Shown piece after piece: positions 44,345 to 51,770 of a stretch of DNA of 64,000 nt. Position numbers and translations under genes: made by a program. Every line of letters begins with the position of its first letter. Positions within the stretch are counted from its first letter, which is position 1. Below the pieces are notes generated by a model that worked only from the letters and a program-made list of their open reading frames with translations, ran no database searches and had not been told where the DNA came from. Location: NCBI RefSeq assembly GCF_037969725.1, contig NZ_CP150203.1, forward strand, positions 4,604,001-4,668,000. Reading direction: 5' to 3'. This stretch comes from Paenibacillus sp. FSL W8-0426. GTDB taxonomy: Bacteria; Bacillota; Bacilli; Paenibacillales; Paenibacillaceae.

Positions 44345-45085
44345 TCAAATGAAGCCGCCATTGGCACGGAGCGTTTGCCCGGTAACCCACCGGGATTCAG
44401 GCCCGACTAGGAAAGAAACGACGTCGGCAATGTCTTCCGGTTCCCCCAGCCGCCCAAACGCATTCAATTTGCGCATGCCTTCTATCTGCTGCTCCGTTTT
44501 TCCCTCAGTAAACAATTCAGTAAGGACCGGACCCGGCGCCACCGCGTTAATCGTGATTTGCCTGGACCCGAATTCCTTCGCCAATTGGCGCGTGAATTGC
44601 TCCACGGCTCCTTTCGTGCCAGCATACACGCTGTAAGCCGGAAACATTTGCCCCACTACCGAGGTGGAGAAATTGACGATGCTTCCGCCTTCGGTCATAT
44701 GTTTCATCGCCTGCTGGCATGCAAAAAACGTCCCCTTCACATTGATCGCAAACTGTTGGTCAAACTCCTGCTCCGTGACATCGGCAAGCGGCGTTGTTTT
44801 CATGATGCCTGCATTGTTAACCAAAATGTCCACTTTGCCTAACTGGGCAATCGCCTCTTCAAACAGCCGTTCAACCTCCTCCTTGCGTGCCAGGTTAGCT
44901 TGGACAACGGCTGCGCGTACGCCTTTTTGCCGAATGGCCTGTGCCGCCGCCTCAGCATGGACAACATTGCTTGTATAGTTGATTACGATGTCCGCGCCCT
45001 GGTCTGCCAGTTTCTCCGCAATGGCACGTCCGATGCCGCGTGATGAGCCTGTTACGATCGCTACTTTGCCGCTTAAATGGTTCAT
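44345..45085 (-). CDS. short-chain dehydrogenase/reductase (FabG-like)
   Basis: A 246-residue classical SDR: NAD(P)-binding TGSSRGIGRA near 12-21, NNAGIM near 89, catalytic Ser in NFSTSV near 140 and YAGTK near 153-157. The C-terminal VTGQTLRANGGF is typical. Probably NADPH-dependent (Arg after the glycine motif). The gene lies 4 bases after the TetR gene in one operon, so the repressor likely controls it. The substrate is unknown; a role in detoxifying a small carbonyl compound is one possibility. Confidence 0.9.
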   Translation of the reverse strand: MNHLSGKVAIVTGSSRGIGRAIAEKLADQGADIVINYTSNVVHAEAAAQAIRQKGVRAAVVQANLARKEEVERLFEEAIAQLGKVDILVNNAGIMKTTPLADVTEQEFDQQFAINVKGTFFACQQAMKHMTEGGSIVNFSTSVVGQMFPAYSVYAGTKGAVEQFTRQLAKEFGSRQITINAVAPGPVLTELFTEGKTEQQIEGMRKLNAFGRLGEPEDIADVVSFLVGPESRWVTGQTLRANGGFI

Positions 45086-45089
45086 AAGT

Positions 45090-45704
45090 CTACTTCCTCT
45101 CCGCTTGTAATTGGATAAGCCCTTTCTCTACCAAGTTCCATACCTGGCCGAATTCCGCTTCAATGGCACCCTGTTTCCATTCGTAGGCATGTGCCGGGTG
45201 ATGAAAACGGGCAGTGGATTGCAACACGGCGGCCGCGATATTCCCCGAATCGGCAGCGTCAAAAAGGTAGTTCTTTTCAAGAATTTCCCGGATCTGCGCG
45301 ATCATGTTCCGCACATGGGCTTGGATAATGTCAGCCGATTGCTCCGTAACTTTGGCGTACAAATCAAACAACTCGGCATCCGTCTCGGCATAATGACGCT
45401 TCCGCTGCACCAAGGTTTGAATATAGGCATGAACGTGACGGATACCTTGGCCCGAAAGCTCCCGGTCTTTAACGATTTCATCCAACCGGGCAATGATCTC
45501 CTCTTCAAGCCATTTCTCGGTGACGGCCTCAAACAGTTCTTGTTTGCTCGCGTAATGCCTGTATATGGTACCGTGGCTTACGCCAAGACGTTTGGCGACA
45601 TCCGTCACTGAGGATTTGGCCGCTCCGTAGCGCCTTACCGTATCCTGCGTAGCTTCCATAATCTGCTCTTTGGTCAAAAATTCAGTTGCTTTCTGTTTGG
45701 TCAT
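45090..45704 (-). CDS. TetR/AcrR family transcriptional regulator
   Basis: A 204-residue repressor-type protein. The N-terminal helix-turn-helix is SSVTDVAKRLGVSHGTIYRHYASKQELFEAV near 31-61; the C-terminal ligand domain resembles the YbjK/TetR_C group. The ATG at 45704 has only a weak ribosome binding site. A perfect inverted repeat overlaps its promoter (45776-45797), fitting autorepression. It is cotranscribed with the SDR gene. Confidence 0.9.
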   Translation of the reverse strand: MTKQKATEFLTKEQIMEATQDTVRRYGAAKSSVTDVAKRLGVSHGTIYRHYASKQELFEAVTEKWLEEEIIARLDEIVKDRELSGQGIRHVHAYIQTLVQRKRHYAETDAELFDLYAKVTEQSADIIQAHVRNMIAQIREILEKNYLFDAADSGNIAAAVLQSTARFHHPAHAYEWKQGAIEAEFGQVWNLVEKGLIQLQAERK

Positions 45705-45752
45705 TTGTTTGCAAGATGGCCCCAGCCTTCTTCGCTCACCTCCGTTGCAGAT

Positions 45753-45797
45753 AGAATACCACAGCGAATGACGAATGACAAATTTTATTTTTTGTCA
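45753..45797 (-). promoter_or_regulatory. promoter and probable TetR operator of the tetR-SDR operon
   Basis: TTGTCA and TATTCT are 17 bases apart on the minus strand. The palindrome TGACAAA-N8-TTTGTCA (45776-45797) covers the -35 box, an arrangement typical of autorepressors. Confidence 0.65.
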
Positions 45798-46040
45798 CCG
45801 TTAATCATCAATGATCTCGAAGTTGCACGAAAATGGCAAAGACAGCGCTCTAATCCAAGCATAGGACACAATTTCGATTCAGTTGGAACGGGAATATCCA
45901 TGCTGAACCCGAGCTGATGCGAGCCCATAGGCTAAAACGCATACAAAAAGGATCAACCGGAAATTTCCGACTGATCCATATCATCGTTTCACATCCATTC
46001 GGCGCATATTGAACGTATGCTGCGCGTAGATAAATAAGCG

Positions 46041-46241
46041 TTATGAGGAGATATGACGAGTCAGGATGCAGGGCACGCCTTTGCCAACCGCTCCATCCAG
46101 TCTCATTCTGGCAGCATACTCCGTCCCTCGGGCACAAGGGGTTTTACATCGTTCGCATACATCCGAAGTGACCAACTTCATCGATACGCGAACCTTGTCA
46201 CTCTTTGCTGCCGAAGCCTTTTTGCCTTTTGCTTTTGCCAT
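46041..46241 (-). CDS. small basic CxxC protein
   Basis: A 66-residue protein: a Lys/Ala-rich head (AKAKGKKASAAKSDK) followed by a cysteine cluster, CERCKTPCARG near 30-40, and one Cys near 59 (GKGVPCILT), so it may bind zinc. GGGGGAATCGG precedes the ATG at 46241. Similar short proteins occur in Paenibacillus but have no known function. A second minus-strand frame overlaps its start and is not annotated. Confidence 0.6.
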   Translation of the reverse strand: MAKAKGKKASAAKSDKVRVSMKLVTSDVCERCKTPCARGTEYAARMRLDGAVGKGVPCILTRHISS

Positions 46242-46405
46242 TCCGATTCCCCCGCTTCCCATATTGCTTGTTGAAGTACAGCATTATATGGAAATTCGCC
46301 TAGAGGTGTGCATGCATCAAATGTAATGGCGAGCAGGGCGTCGGTATACGAGTCGATCACAACGCTTAGTATGAGGATTGAACCATGGTTCGACGTTCAG
46401 GCGCA

Positions 46406-46430
46406 AAAAAAGCCTCTGTTCAGAGGCTTC
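46406..46430 (-). terminator. terminator of the small membrane protein gene
   Basis: AAGCCTCTG-AACAGAGGCTT stem followed by seven T residues on the minus strand. Confidence 0.85.
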
Positions 46431-46459
46431 GCAGCAAATGCAGTTTAGTTGTTTAGTGC

Positions 46460-46639
46460 TTAGAACACATATATAAACAACAGGAAAATGCCCACAAAAA
46501 TCCCGGCAACAATCAGCCAGTTACTGATTTCTGTCCAAATGCTGGTGCCTCCGGCTAGCAACTTTTGCTCATTCTCCTCGTGACGCTGCTGGTGCGTGTA
46601 ACTTTCGGAGCCATGGGGTGGCTTACTGAAGTCCATCAT
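46460..46639 (-). CDS. small single-span membrane protein
   Basis: A 59-61-residue protein with a hydrophilic, His-containing head (KPPHGSESYTHQQRHEENEQ) and one C-terminal membrane segment (LIVAGIFVGIFLLFIYVF). AGGAGG is 9 bases before the ATG at 46639; ATG 46645 is too close to it. Function unknown; downstream of the YdhK lipoprotein on the same strand and possibly cotranscribed. Confidence 0.65.
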   Translation of the reverse strand: MMDFSKPPHGSESYTHQQRHEENEQKLLAGGTSIWTEISNWLIVAGIFVGIFLLFIYVF

Positions 46640-46721
46640 ATCCATTCTCCTCCTGTTTACTAAGTCGTTTTTGAATCTCTACTAAACACCAGATCACTTC
46701 AAATTTGGAATAATTCGAAAC

Positions 46722-47279
46722 TCAATCAACAGCCAGCTCTTGTTCGGTCACCCATTTATGGTTGCGAACCATCTCTCCATCTGTTGTCGACTTGTAATCA
46801 ACCATATAAACGGTCGTTGGTTCGGCGGTCTCGACCGTCGCTGCGGCCCCCTTCATTCCTGGCATATGGTCGGCTTGGAGAATGACCTCGTCGCCAGGCT
46901 TATACGGCTGATCGGCAGAGTCCTTTATTTCTTCGTGTATAACCCATTTATGGTTTTCTACGGGATGGCCACCCGTTGTCGGTTTATACGTAACAGCGTA
47001 AGCAGTGGTTTCATATGCACCGACAATCGTAGCTTCAGCCCCCTTCATACCGGGCATGTGATCTGCATTCATCGTTGCCTTGCTCCCGATCGGAAAGGTC
47101 GGATGGCTTTTCTCCTTCAGATTCGCGGGCAGCTCGCCCGAGCCGGAATGATGCATCTCCTCCATGTTTCCTTCATGGTTCGAACTGCTAACTGGCTGCG
47201 GTTCGTTTTTTCCGCATCCGCTGAACACAATCGTGCTGAGAAGCAATATAGCAAGTCCGATGCTGGCCGTCTTTTTCAT
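46722..47279 (-). CDS. ydhK: YdhK family lipoprotein (DUF1541 repeats)
   Basis: A 185-residue lipoprotein: signal segment IGLAILLLSTIVFSGC with lipobox Cys near 22, then a His/Met-rich stretch (NHEGNMEEMHHSG) and two DUF1541 repeats, each beginning ADHMPGMKGA and ending NHKWV (about 73-115 and 133-177). The Met/His-rich, duplicated HMPGM motif suggests metal, perhaps copper, binding outside the membrane. AAAGGAG precedes the ATG. A CsoR-like palindrome lies 45-63 bases upstream. Confidence 0.9.
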   Translation of the reverse strand: MKKTASIGLAILLLSTIVFSGCGKNEPQPVSSSNHEGNMEEMHHSGSGELPANLKEKSHPTFPIGSKATMNADHMPGMKGAEATIVGAYETTAYAVTYKPTTGGHPVENHKWVIHEEIKDSADQPYKPGDEVILQADHMPGMKGAAATVETAEPTTVYMVDYKSTTDGEMVRNHKWVTEQELAVD

Positions 47280-47323
47280 GAGTAATCTCCTTTAATGAAT
47301 AGAGTTGGAATCACTTTTCATAA

Positions 47324-47342
47324 TATACCCATATAGGGTATA
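47324..47342. promoter_or_regulatory. CsoR/RcnR-like operator upstream of ydhK
   Basis: TATACCC-ATATA-GGGTATA is a perfect 19-base palindrome with the C-tract/G-tract pattern of copper-sensing CsoR operators. It lies just upstream of the minus-strand ydhK gene. Confidence 0.6.
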
Positions 47343-47464
47343 TTTCAATCATCAAAAAGTCAGCCAAGCGGAGGAAAACGTCGGCATGGGGTTTCGGAGC
47401 TTTCGTTCGAACTTGTTGATTCGTCCCCCAACTTCATTTATTCATAGCTTATTATCTGGATCGG

Positions 47465-47497
47465 CAAAAGAAAAGAAGCCTTGCTGCGCAAGGCTTC
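47465..47497 (-). terminator. terminator of the split tRNA-Val gene
   Basis: GAAGCCTTGC / GCAAGGCTTC followed by TTTTCTTTT on the minus strand, 8 bases after the tRNA 3' end. Confidence 0.85.
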
Positions 47498-47504
47498 TTG
47501 TGTA

Positions 47505-47547
47505 TGATCTGTAGTGGGCTCGAACCACTGACCCCTACCCTGTCAAG
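47505..47547 (-). other. prophage attachment site: 3' fragment of tRNA-Val(GAC)
   Basis: Read on the minus strand, the segment holds anticodon loop TTGACAG with anticodon GAC, half stem GGTAG, variable GGGTC, T-arm AGTGG-TTCGAGC-CCACT, acceptor ACAGATC and discriminator A. CCA is not encoded. The 5' half of the tRNA is missing; phage-like DNA follows. This is the host 3' fragment left by integration, and a reconstituted tRNA is expected at the far end of the prophage. Confidence 0.85.
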
Positions 47548-47566
47548 ATTATCACGTGTTCGGTAG

Positions 47567-47699
47567 GTTTCAGTAAAATTCAGTAATGGCAATCGTTTAG
47601 TGTGTTCGCACGAACATTTATTCTGTATGTTTCAGTAGGATTTTGTAGCGCTTTTCGTATCAAATTTCGTATCAGTTTTGGCCTACTGGTATCGTATCA
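47567..47699. repeat. short direct repeats beside the attachment site
   Basis: GTTTCAGTA occurs at 47567 and 47629, with ATTCAGTA at 47578. CGTATCA occurs at 47656, 47668 and 47693. A palindrome TGTTCG-CA-CGAACA lies at 47603-47616. Clusters like this next to an att core are typical of integrase and excisionase arm sites. Confidence 0.5.
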
Positions 47700-47899
47700 A
47701 GATTTGTACCTTCAAGCCAGTTCCTGAACACGTTCTTACTAATATATATATCTCGTCCCGCGCGAGCAACATGGAAAGGTGCATCCCCCAAAAATTCATA
47801 AGTCTTCTTTTGACTCATTTTCATAATCTGTTCAATGTGCTTGGGCCGGAGTGTCATCGGATAATCAATCCAATTGATTTCTTTTTTTTCAGCTTCCAT
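47672..47899 (-). CDS. excisionase-like helix-turn-helix protein
   Basis: A 75-residue protein with a MerR/excisionase-type helix-turn-helix (RPKHIEQIMKMSQKKTYEFL) and a wing segment (FHVARAGRDIYISKNVFRNWLEG). Such proteins bend att DNA for excision or act as small regulators. AGGAGG 10 bases upstream supports the ATG at 47899, which overlaps the end of the ArpU gene. It is the last gene before the attachment site, consistent with an Xis role. Confidence 0.7.
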   Translation of the reverse strand: MEAEKKEINWIDYPMTLRPKHIEQIMKMSQKKTYEFLGDAPFHVARAGRDIYISKNVFRNWLEGTNLDTIPVGQN

Positions 47900-48365
47900 C
47901 CGTCGTTTCCTCCTCGACCAGTTTTTCCACGACAATCCTCAAATCCAAAGCCAGTTTGTAAAATGCTCTCCAGCGTATCTCGATATATTTCGGCGCGCTG
48001 ATCGGCGGTTTGAATTCGAAGCTGTAAACCTTCTGGTCCGTAATGTAATCATGTTCCACCGTCATGTACCTTGCTTCTATTAAAAATCGTTCCATTCGCG
48101 GCATCCGCTTTACAGCACGTTCCACGCGCTCGCAATATTCCTGCCGGTACATCTCCTGATCGGCGTTATATATGGCAATACTGGCCGTTTGATCGCTCGT
48201 CTGATTTGTTGGTCCGTGAAACCGCTCGTTGTAACCGGCTGTTGTGCTTGCCTCGCGGGCCTCGAACGTCATGTACTTGTATATTCTGTATTTCTCCAAC
48301 GCAGCCTCCACGGCAGCCTGCGTCCGTTTCCGATCAATCTCCGGTAAAAAACTTTGTTGACCCAC
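47889..48365 (-). CDS. ArpU family phage late transcription regulator
   Basis: A 158-residue protein with family segments EKYRIYKYMTFE, GPTNQTSDQTASIAIYNAD, YCERVERAVKRM and EIRWRAFYKLALDL. ArpU-like proteins usually close the early operon of Bacillota phages and activate late genes. The start is GTG at 48365 with GAGGTG 8 bases upstream. Confidence 0.85.
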   Translation of the reverse strand: MGQQSFLPEIDRKRTQAAVEAALEKYRIYKYMTFEAREASTTAGYNERFHGPTNQTSDQTASIAIYNADQEMYRQEYCERVERAVKRMPRMERFLIEARYMTVEHDYITDQKVYSFEFKPPISAPKYIEIRWRAFYKLALDLRIVVEKLVEEETTDGS

Positions 48366-48425
48366 CTTTGTATCACCTCAATGTAAGGATGGTTCCCCGA
48401 CCGGAGCCGGGGAGTGAGACTTTAT

Positions 48426-49097
48426 TTAGAACGGCAGATCGTCGTTAGTGACAGGCACTTTCTGACCGTCTTGAGTCGTTGCTATGATACTGGCAGCAGC
48501 GTCCTGTTCATCGAGCGGGATCTTTGCTTGGTTCGGATCGGATATTAAAATATTTCCCTCAGCATCGGTCTTCGGCCCCTGCTGCCCGCCCTGTTCCTCT
48601 CCCCCGCTTACGTCAGCAGTTTCAAGCGTAAGCTGCTCGACGTTCACCTCTTTTATTGCGAATGCAAGGCGCTTTACATCCTCGCTGACAGCCCCGTGAC
48701 GGGTGATAACTGCGAAGAAGGCTTCAATATCAGGCGGCAGTGTCTTGAGCAGTGGACGGCCGTCGTCAGCTTCCAGAACGTCCTTGTTCTTGTCCTTCTT
48801 CACATCCAAGCCAAACAGTGCATGGTCCAGAACGTACCGCTTCTGCGGATCGGACATTTTGTTCCACATATCCGCATTAAGGTAGAGGATCAGGTCCTTG
48901 GCCATCTCCATTCGAACAGCTTCATTCAGGACAGTAACACCGCTAAACTTCGTTTTGCCCTTGGATTTCCATCCACCATGTTTCATCATGATCAGGAATT
49001 CATTTCTGGACAAATGTGGATGGTGTTTTTCGATCATGTCTTCCAAGAGTTCAAAAGTTTCTTCGGATGCTCTCGAAACAAATTTATCAGTTGCCAT
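48426..49097 (-). CDS. phage metallopeptidase-like protein with lost active site and an SSB-like C-terminal tip
   Basis: A 223-residue protein. Residues 20-140 follow the putative phage metallopeptidase family (PF18894): HHPHLSRNEFLIM, WKSKGKTKFSGVTVLN, DMWNKMSDPQKRYVLDH and PDIEAFFAVITRHG. Where active relatives have HELxH, this protein has HALFG at 92-96, so Glu and the second His are gone and it is probably not a protease. The acidic, disordered tail ends in NDDLPF, very like the tip by which SSB recruits repair and replication proteins. GAGGGG precedes the ATG. It sits between ArpU and small hypotheticals. Confidence 0.75.
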   Translation of the reverse strand: MATDKFVSRASEETFELLEDMIEKHHPHLSRNEFLIMMKHGGWKSKGKTKFSGVTVLNEAVRMEMAKDLILYLNADMWNKMSDPQKRYVLDHALFGLDVKKDKNKDVLEADDGRPLLKTLPPDIEAFFAVITRHGAVSEDVKRLAFAIKEVNVEQLTLETADVSGGEEQGGQQGPKTDAEGNILISDPNQAKIPLDEQDAAASIIATTQDGQKVPVTNDDLPF

Positions 49098-49152
49098 GGG
49101 TGGTTTCCCCTCTCAAATTGGATTTATTAGTTTAATAGAATTATGGCGTGGT

Positions 49153-49512
49153 TTACTGTGGATTCGGGTCCGCTTCCGTTCCTTCGGGGACCCATTCGAC
49201 CAGCCCCTCAAAGATTTCTGGATCGATTCCGTACACCGTCGCGGCAGCAACAACCCCGTTTGCAAAATCCTCGCTTTTAGCGTTGATGTACATATTCCGG
49301 AGGTGGTCTTCAAGGCTCGGCTCGACCACTACCAGATCGGGATTGTACAGAAGGAGTGCCATTTGGTCGATGCTCAGGCTGTTGAGCGCGTCAACACTCC
49401 AGTACTTTTTCCCCAAGTTATCGGAATGCTCTTTCATGATCTGAGCCGCCGCCTTGTTTTTCAGTAGGTCTTTAACCCCTTCGAATTGCTCTTGTGTCAC
49501 CATTGTTTGCAT
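49153..49512 (-). CDS. phage hypothetical protein
   Basis: A 119-residue acidic, helical protein (QFEGVKDLLKNKAAAQIMKE, LNSLSIDQMALLLYNPDLV) without known motif. GGGAGG precedes the ATG at 49512. Part of the minus-strand early operon. Confidence 0.7.
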   Translation of the reverse strand: MQTMVTQEQFEGVKDLLKNKAAAQIMKEHSDNLGKKYWSVDALNSLSIDQMALLLYNPDLVVVEPSLEDHLRNMYINAKSEDFANGVVAAATVYGIDPEIFEGLVEWVPEGTEADPNPQ

Positions 49513-49530
49513 ACTCCATTCCTCCCTTGA

Positions 49531-49782
49531 TCATTTGTTAGGGCTCGTTTTTTCTACTGCGGCCATCTGCTTATACTCCATCCGGCTAACCAGGTCAGAT
49601 GCCGCCTTCAACCATGGACTGTATTTTAAAAGCTTCTTAGGATCGTAACCCAACCACCCGTGGTGCTTGAGAAAATTGTCATACTGGATAGCAGCAAGAC
49701 CCGGATTGTCCGAGTGCATCTCCTTGAGCTTGGCACGCATCGCCCGACGTTGTGCCTTTGCTCGCAATTGTGCTTTGGTCAT
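49531..49782 (-). CDS. small basic phage hypothetical protein
   Basis: An 83-residue protein with a very basic head (AQLRAKAQRRAMRAKLKEMH), possibly nucleic-acid binding. GAGGGG precedes its ATG, which overlaps the stop of the upstream gene (ATGA). Confidence 0.7.
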   Translation of the reverse strand: MTKAQLRAKAQRRAMRAKLKEMHSDNPGLAAIQYDNFLKHHGWLGYDPKKLLKYSPWLKAASDLVSRMEYKQMAAVEKTSPNK

Positions 49783-50105
49783 GGATTAACCCCTCGCTTC
49801 CCCTGTTCCTCGCAGTGCTTGACCCAAAAGTCGCCCACCTGTTTTGCTGCAGCGGACATTAACCTTTCGCGCAATTCGTCCATGACCGTGAACGGGATGG
49901 GAACCTCGTGTTCTCTGATCGACCCGGCAACGTTCGCATTCCAACAATCGTAAACCTTAACGGGGTTGAATCCGTGCCTTGCTGTCGATCGCATTTCATG
50001 AACATACTTTTTAAGGAACAAATCCTGCATGTCGACATAGAATATCCATCGTTCCTGCTCTAACGGCTTGTGCTCCCACTTCTTTTTCACGATTTCAATG
50101 ATCAT
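49779..50105 (-). CDS. phage hypothetical protein
   Basis: A 108-residue soluble protein (KKKWEHKPLEQERWIFYVDM, FTVMDELRERLMSAAAKQVG) with no recognised family. GAGAGGTG precedes the ATG of MIIEIVKKKW at 50105; the longer frame upstream is not used. It is the first minus-strand gene after the break made by the plus-strand gene at 50272. Confidence 0.65.
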   Translation of the reverse strand: MIIEIVKKKWEHKPLEQERWIFYVDMQDLFLKKYVHEMRSTARHGFNPVKVYDCWNANVAGSIREHEVPIPFTVMDELRERLMSAAAKQVGDFWVKHCEEQGKRGVNP

Positions 50106-50271
50106 CCGATTCACCTCTCGCCAGCACTTCGGCCACGTTGTATTGATCGTATACAGCAGCAAGGATCGTTGCTTGTTTCGGATACATATTAGGACACACC
50201 TTGCCGGAAACTCTTTAATTTAATGAAATAATCTTCTTTTTTTTGTACATAATAACTTTGGAGGTGAAGAA

Positions 50272-50535
50272 ATGGAGAAATTAGAATTAACACTAGCTGA
50301 TGATGTAAAATTTGTTGTAGAAGTGAAGAAATGTTCTAAAACAAATCGTGAGTATGTTTTGACTCACATGGTTAACCCAGAAGCACCATTAGACGAGTGT
50401 AAAACGTATTCACTCACATGTACTTATCCAGGCGGTGGTACAGAGACTGTTACTGCAAAATGTAAAACAGCGAATACAACAGGTGATTGCACAGTTCGTC
50501 CCCCAACGCTTACTTGTGATGATGGATCTTGTTAA
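50272..50535 (+). CDS. AT-rich, cysteine-rich small protein (moron-like)
   Basis: An 87-residue protein on the strand opposite to all other phage genes. It has GGAGGTG 5 bases before its ATG and clearly AT-richer codon use than its neighbours. The N-terminal half is strand-like (KLELTLADDVKFVVEVKK); the C-terminal half holds seven of the nine cysteines or their pairs (CKTYSLTCTYPGG, KCKTANTTGDCTV, LTCDDGSC) and is Thr-rich. No signal peptide is present. A weak hairpin GTGAAG / CTTCAC at 50550-50577 follows. It is not recognised; a lysogenic-conversion or defence-related gene is possible from context only. Confidence 0.65.
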   Translation: MEKLELTLADDVKFVVEVKKCSKTNREYVLTHMVNPEAPLDECKTYSLTCTYPGGGTETVTAKCKTANTTGDCTVRPPTLTCDDGSC

Positions 50536-50582
50536 CTAACGCTAGACGGTGAAGGGTGAACGTATTCCACTCTTCACTGTAC

Positions 50583-51755
50583 TTATATATTCATATTAGG
50601 CTGTACCACGGCTGTACGACGCTCTGCTATCTCAACGTTATGTGGACCCATTTCAATAATCGTGCATTCCCGGTTGTTCTCCATGGCAACCTTGAGCGTT
50701 GTTCCGGATCCACCGAACGGATCGAGTACATGCCCCCCCACCGGCGCGCCTGCCAAGATGCATGGCTCAATCAGCTTTTCGGGGAACGTGGCATAGTGCG
50801 CTTCCGGAAATGCTTGTGTGGCCACAGGCCAAACACTTCGCTTGTTTCGCATACCGCTGTATTCCACGTCTTCACGATCCGGGCGGTGCTGTTGGGGCTG
50901 TCCTGGCGGTGGCGACTCATTCACAGCTCGAGCAAATGAATTCGCTTTGCTTCGTCCTGTACGGTGAATCGTTCCGTGCGCCCCGGGCTCCGTATCCCAT
51001 CCGGCTGGAACCTTGAAATTCCCTTTCGTTTTCCGCTTGCCACCCTCTTGGTTATCGAACGTTTCATTTCCCGTGTAGCTGCCGCCGCGGAATCCGTTGG
51101 CCCACTCGTCCTGGACTCCCGGCTCCTTGATAGCTTCTTTGTCGTAGTAATAGCGCTCTGACTTGCTCAGAAGGAACATATATTCATGGGCCTTTGTTGG
51201 CCGATCCCCTACACTCTCTGGCATCGGATTAGGCTTTGCCCAAATGTTATCCATTCGAAGATACCAGCCGTCCGCCTGCAGGGCGAATGCTACTCGCCAA
51301 GGTATTCCGATAAGATCCTTTGGTTTTAAATCGGCTGGTTGCTGGCGCGCTGGGCGATGTCGGTCTGAATCTCCTTGCTTGTTGGACAAATAGTGTTTAC
51401 CGTGCCAACGTTCATTCAGCCCTTCGTCACGCTTGATTCCCGAACTGGCATAACTATCTCCGAAGTTGACCCAGGCCGTTCCATCAGGCCGCAGCACGCG
51501 CCATACCTCGCGGAATACCAAGACTATATGAGCCACAAACATTTCCGGCGTAGGCTCCAGTCCAAGGCACCCGGTCCATTCCGGTACCGTAATCGGTGGA
51601 AGCCCCGGCATTGGCGTGTATGTCGTCTCCGGCCAGTATGATGGCTCCAAGCCGTAGTCACGTAGGCCCCAATACGGCGGGCTGGTGACGCATGTATGGA
51701 ACGACTCGGCCTCGAGATCCGGCATAACGTCGATGCAATTTCCTGTGATGATCAT
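50583..51755 (-). CDS. DNA methyltransferase, N4-cytosine/N6-adenine type
   Basis: A 390-residue beta-class amino-methyltransferase. The catalytic motif TSPPYW at 24-29 comes before the AdoMet-binding DPFGGSGTT near 350, the beta-class order. TSPPYW is more usual for m4C enzymes, but m6A is possible. Other parts are WRVLRPDGTAWVNFGDSY near 85 and FLLSKSERYYYD near 195. The insert rich in Gly, Pro and Arg at 220-300 is probably target recognition. No restriction partner is seen, so an orphan phage methylase protecting its DNA is likely. It follows the C5 methyltransferase by 15 bases. Confidence 0.9.
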   Translation of the reverse strand: MIITGNCIDVMPDLEAESFHTCVTSPPYWGLRDYGLEPSYWPETTYTPMPGLPPITVPEWTGCLGLEPTPEMFVAHIVLVFREVWRVLRPDGTAWVNFGDSYASSGIKRDEGLNERWHGKHYLSNKQGDSDRHRPARQQPADLKPKDLIGIPWRVAFALQADGWYLRMDNIWAKPNPMPESVGDRPTKAHEYMFLLSKSERYYYDKEAIKEPGVQDEWANGFRGGSYTGNETFDNQEGGKRKTKGNFKVPAGWDTEPGAHGTIHRTGRSKANSFARAVNESPPPGQPQQHRPDREDVEYSGMRNKRSVWPVATQAFPEAHYATFPEKLIEPCILAGAPVGGHVLDPFGGSGTTLKVAMENNRECTIIEMGPHNVEIAERRTAVVQPNMNI

Positions 51756-51770
51756 TTCTCTGCCCCTTCC

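Noticed and set aside
46178..46360. 60-codon minus-strand frame overlapping the small CxxC gene
   Set aside because: Part of it looks protein-like (GEFPYNAVLQQAIWEAGE), but it has no ribosome binding site and overlaps a better-supported gene.
47505..47580. Complete tRNA gene at the prophage border
   Set aside because: Only the part from the anticodon loop to the 3' end is present; the sequence beyond does not pair as D-arm or acceptor stem.
47603..47616. Palindrome TGTTCG-CA-CGAACA as a LexA box
   Set aside because: The Bacillota SOS box has the opposite polarity (GAAC-N4-GTTC) and no SOS-type gene starts here; an integration arm site is more likely.
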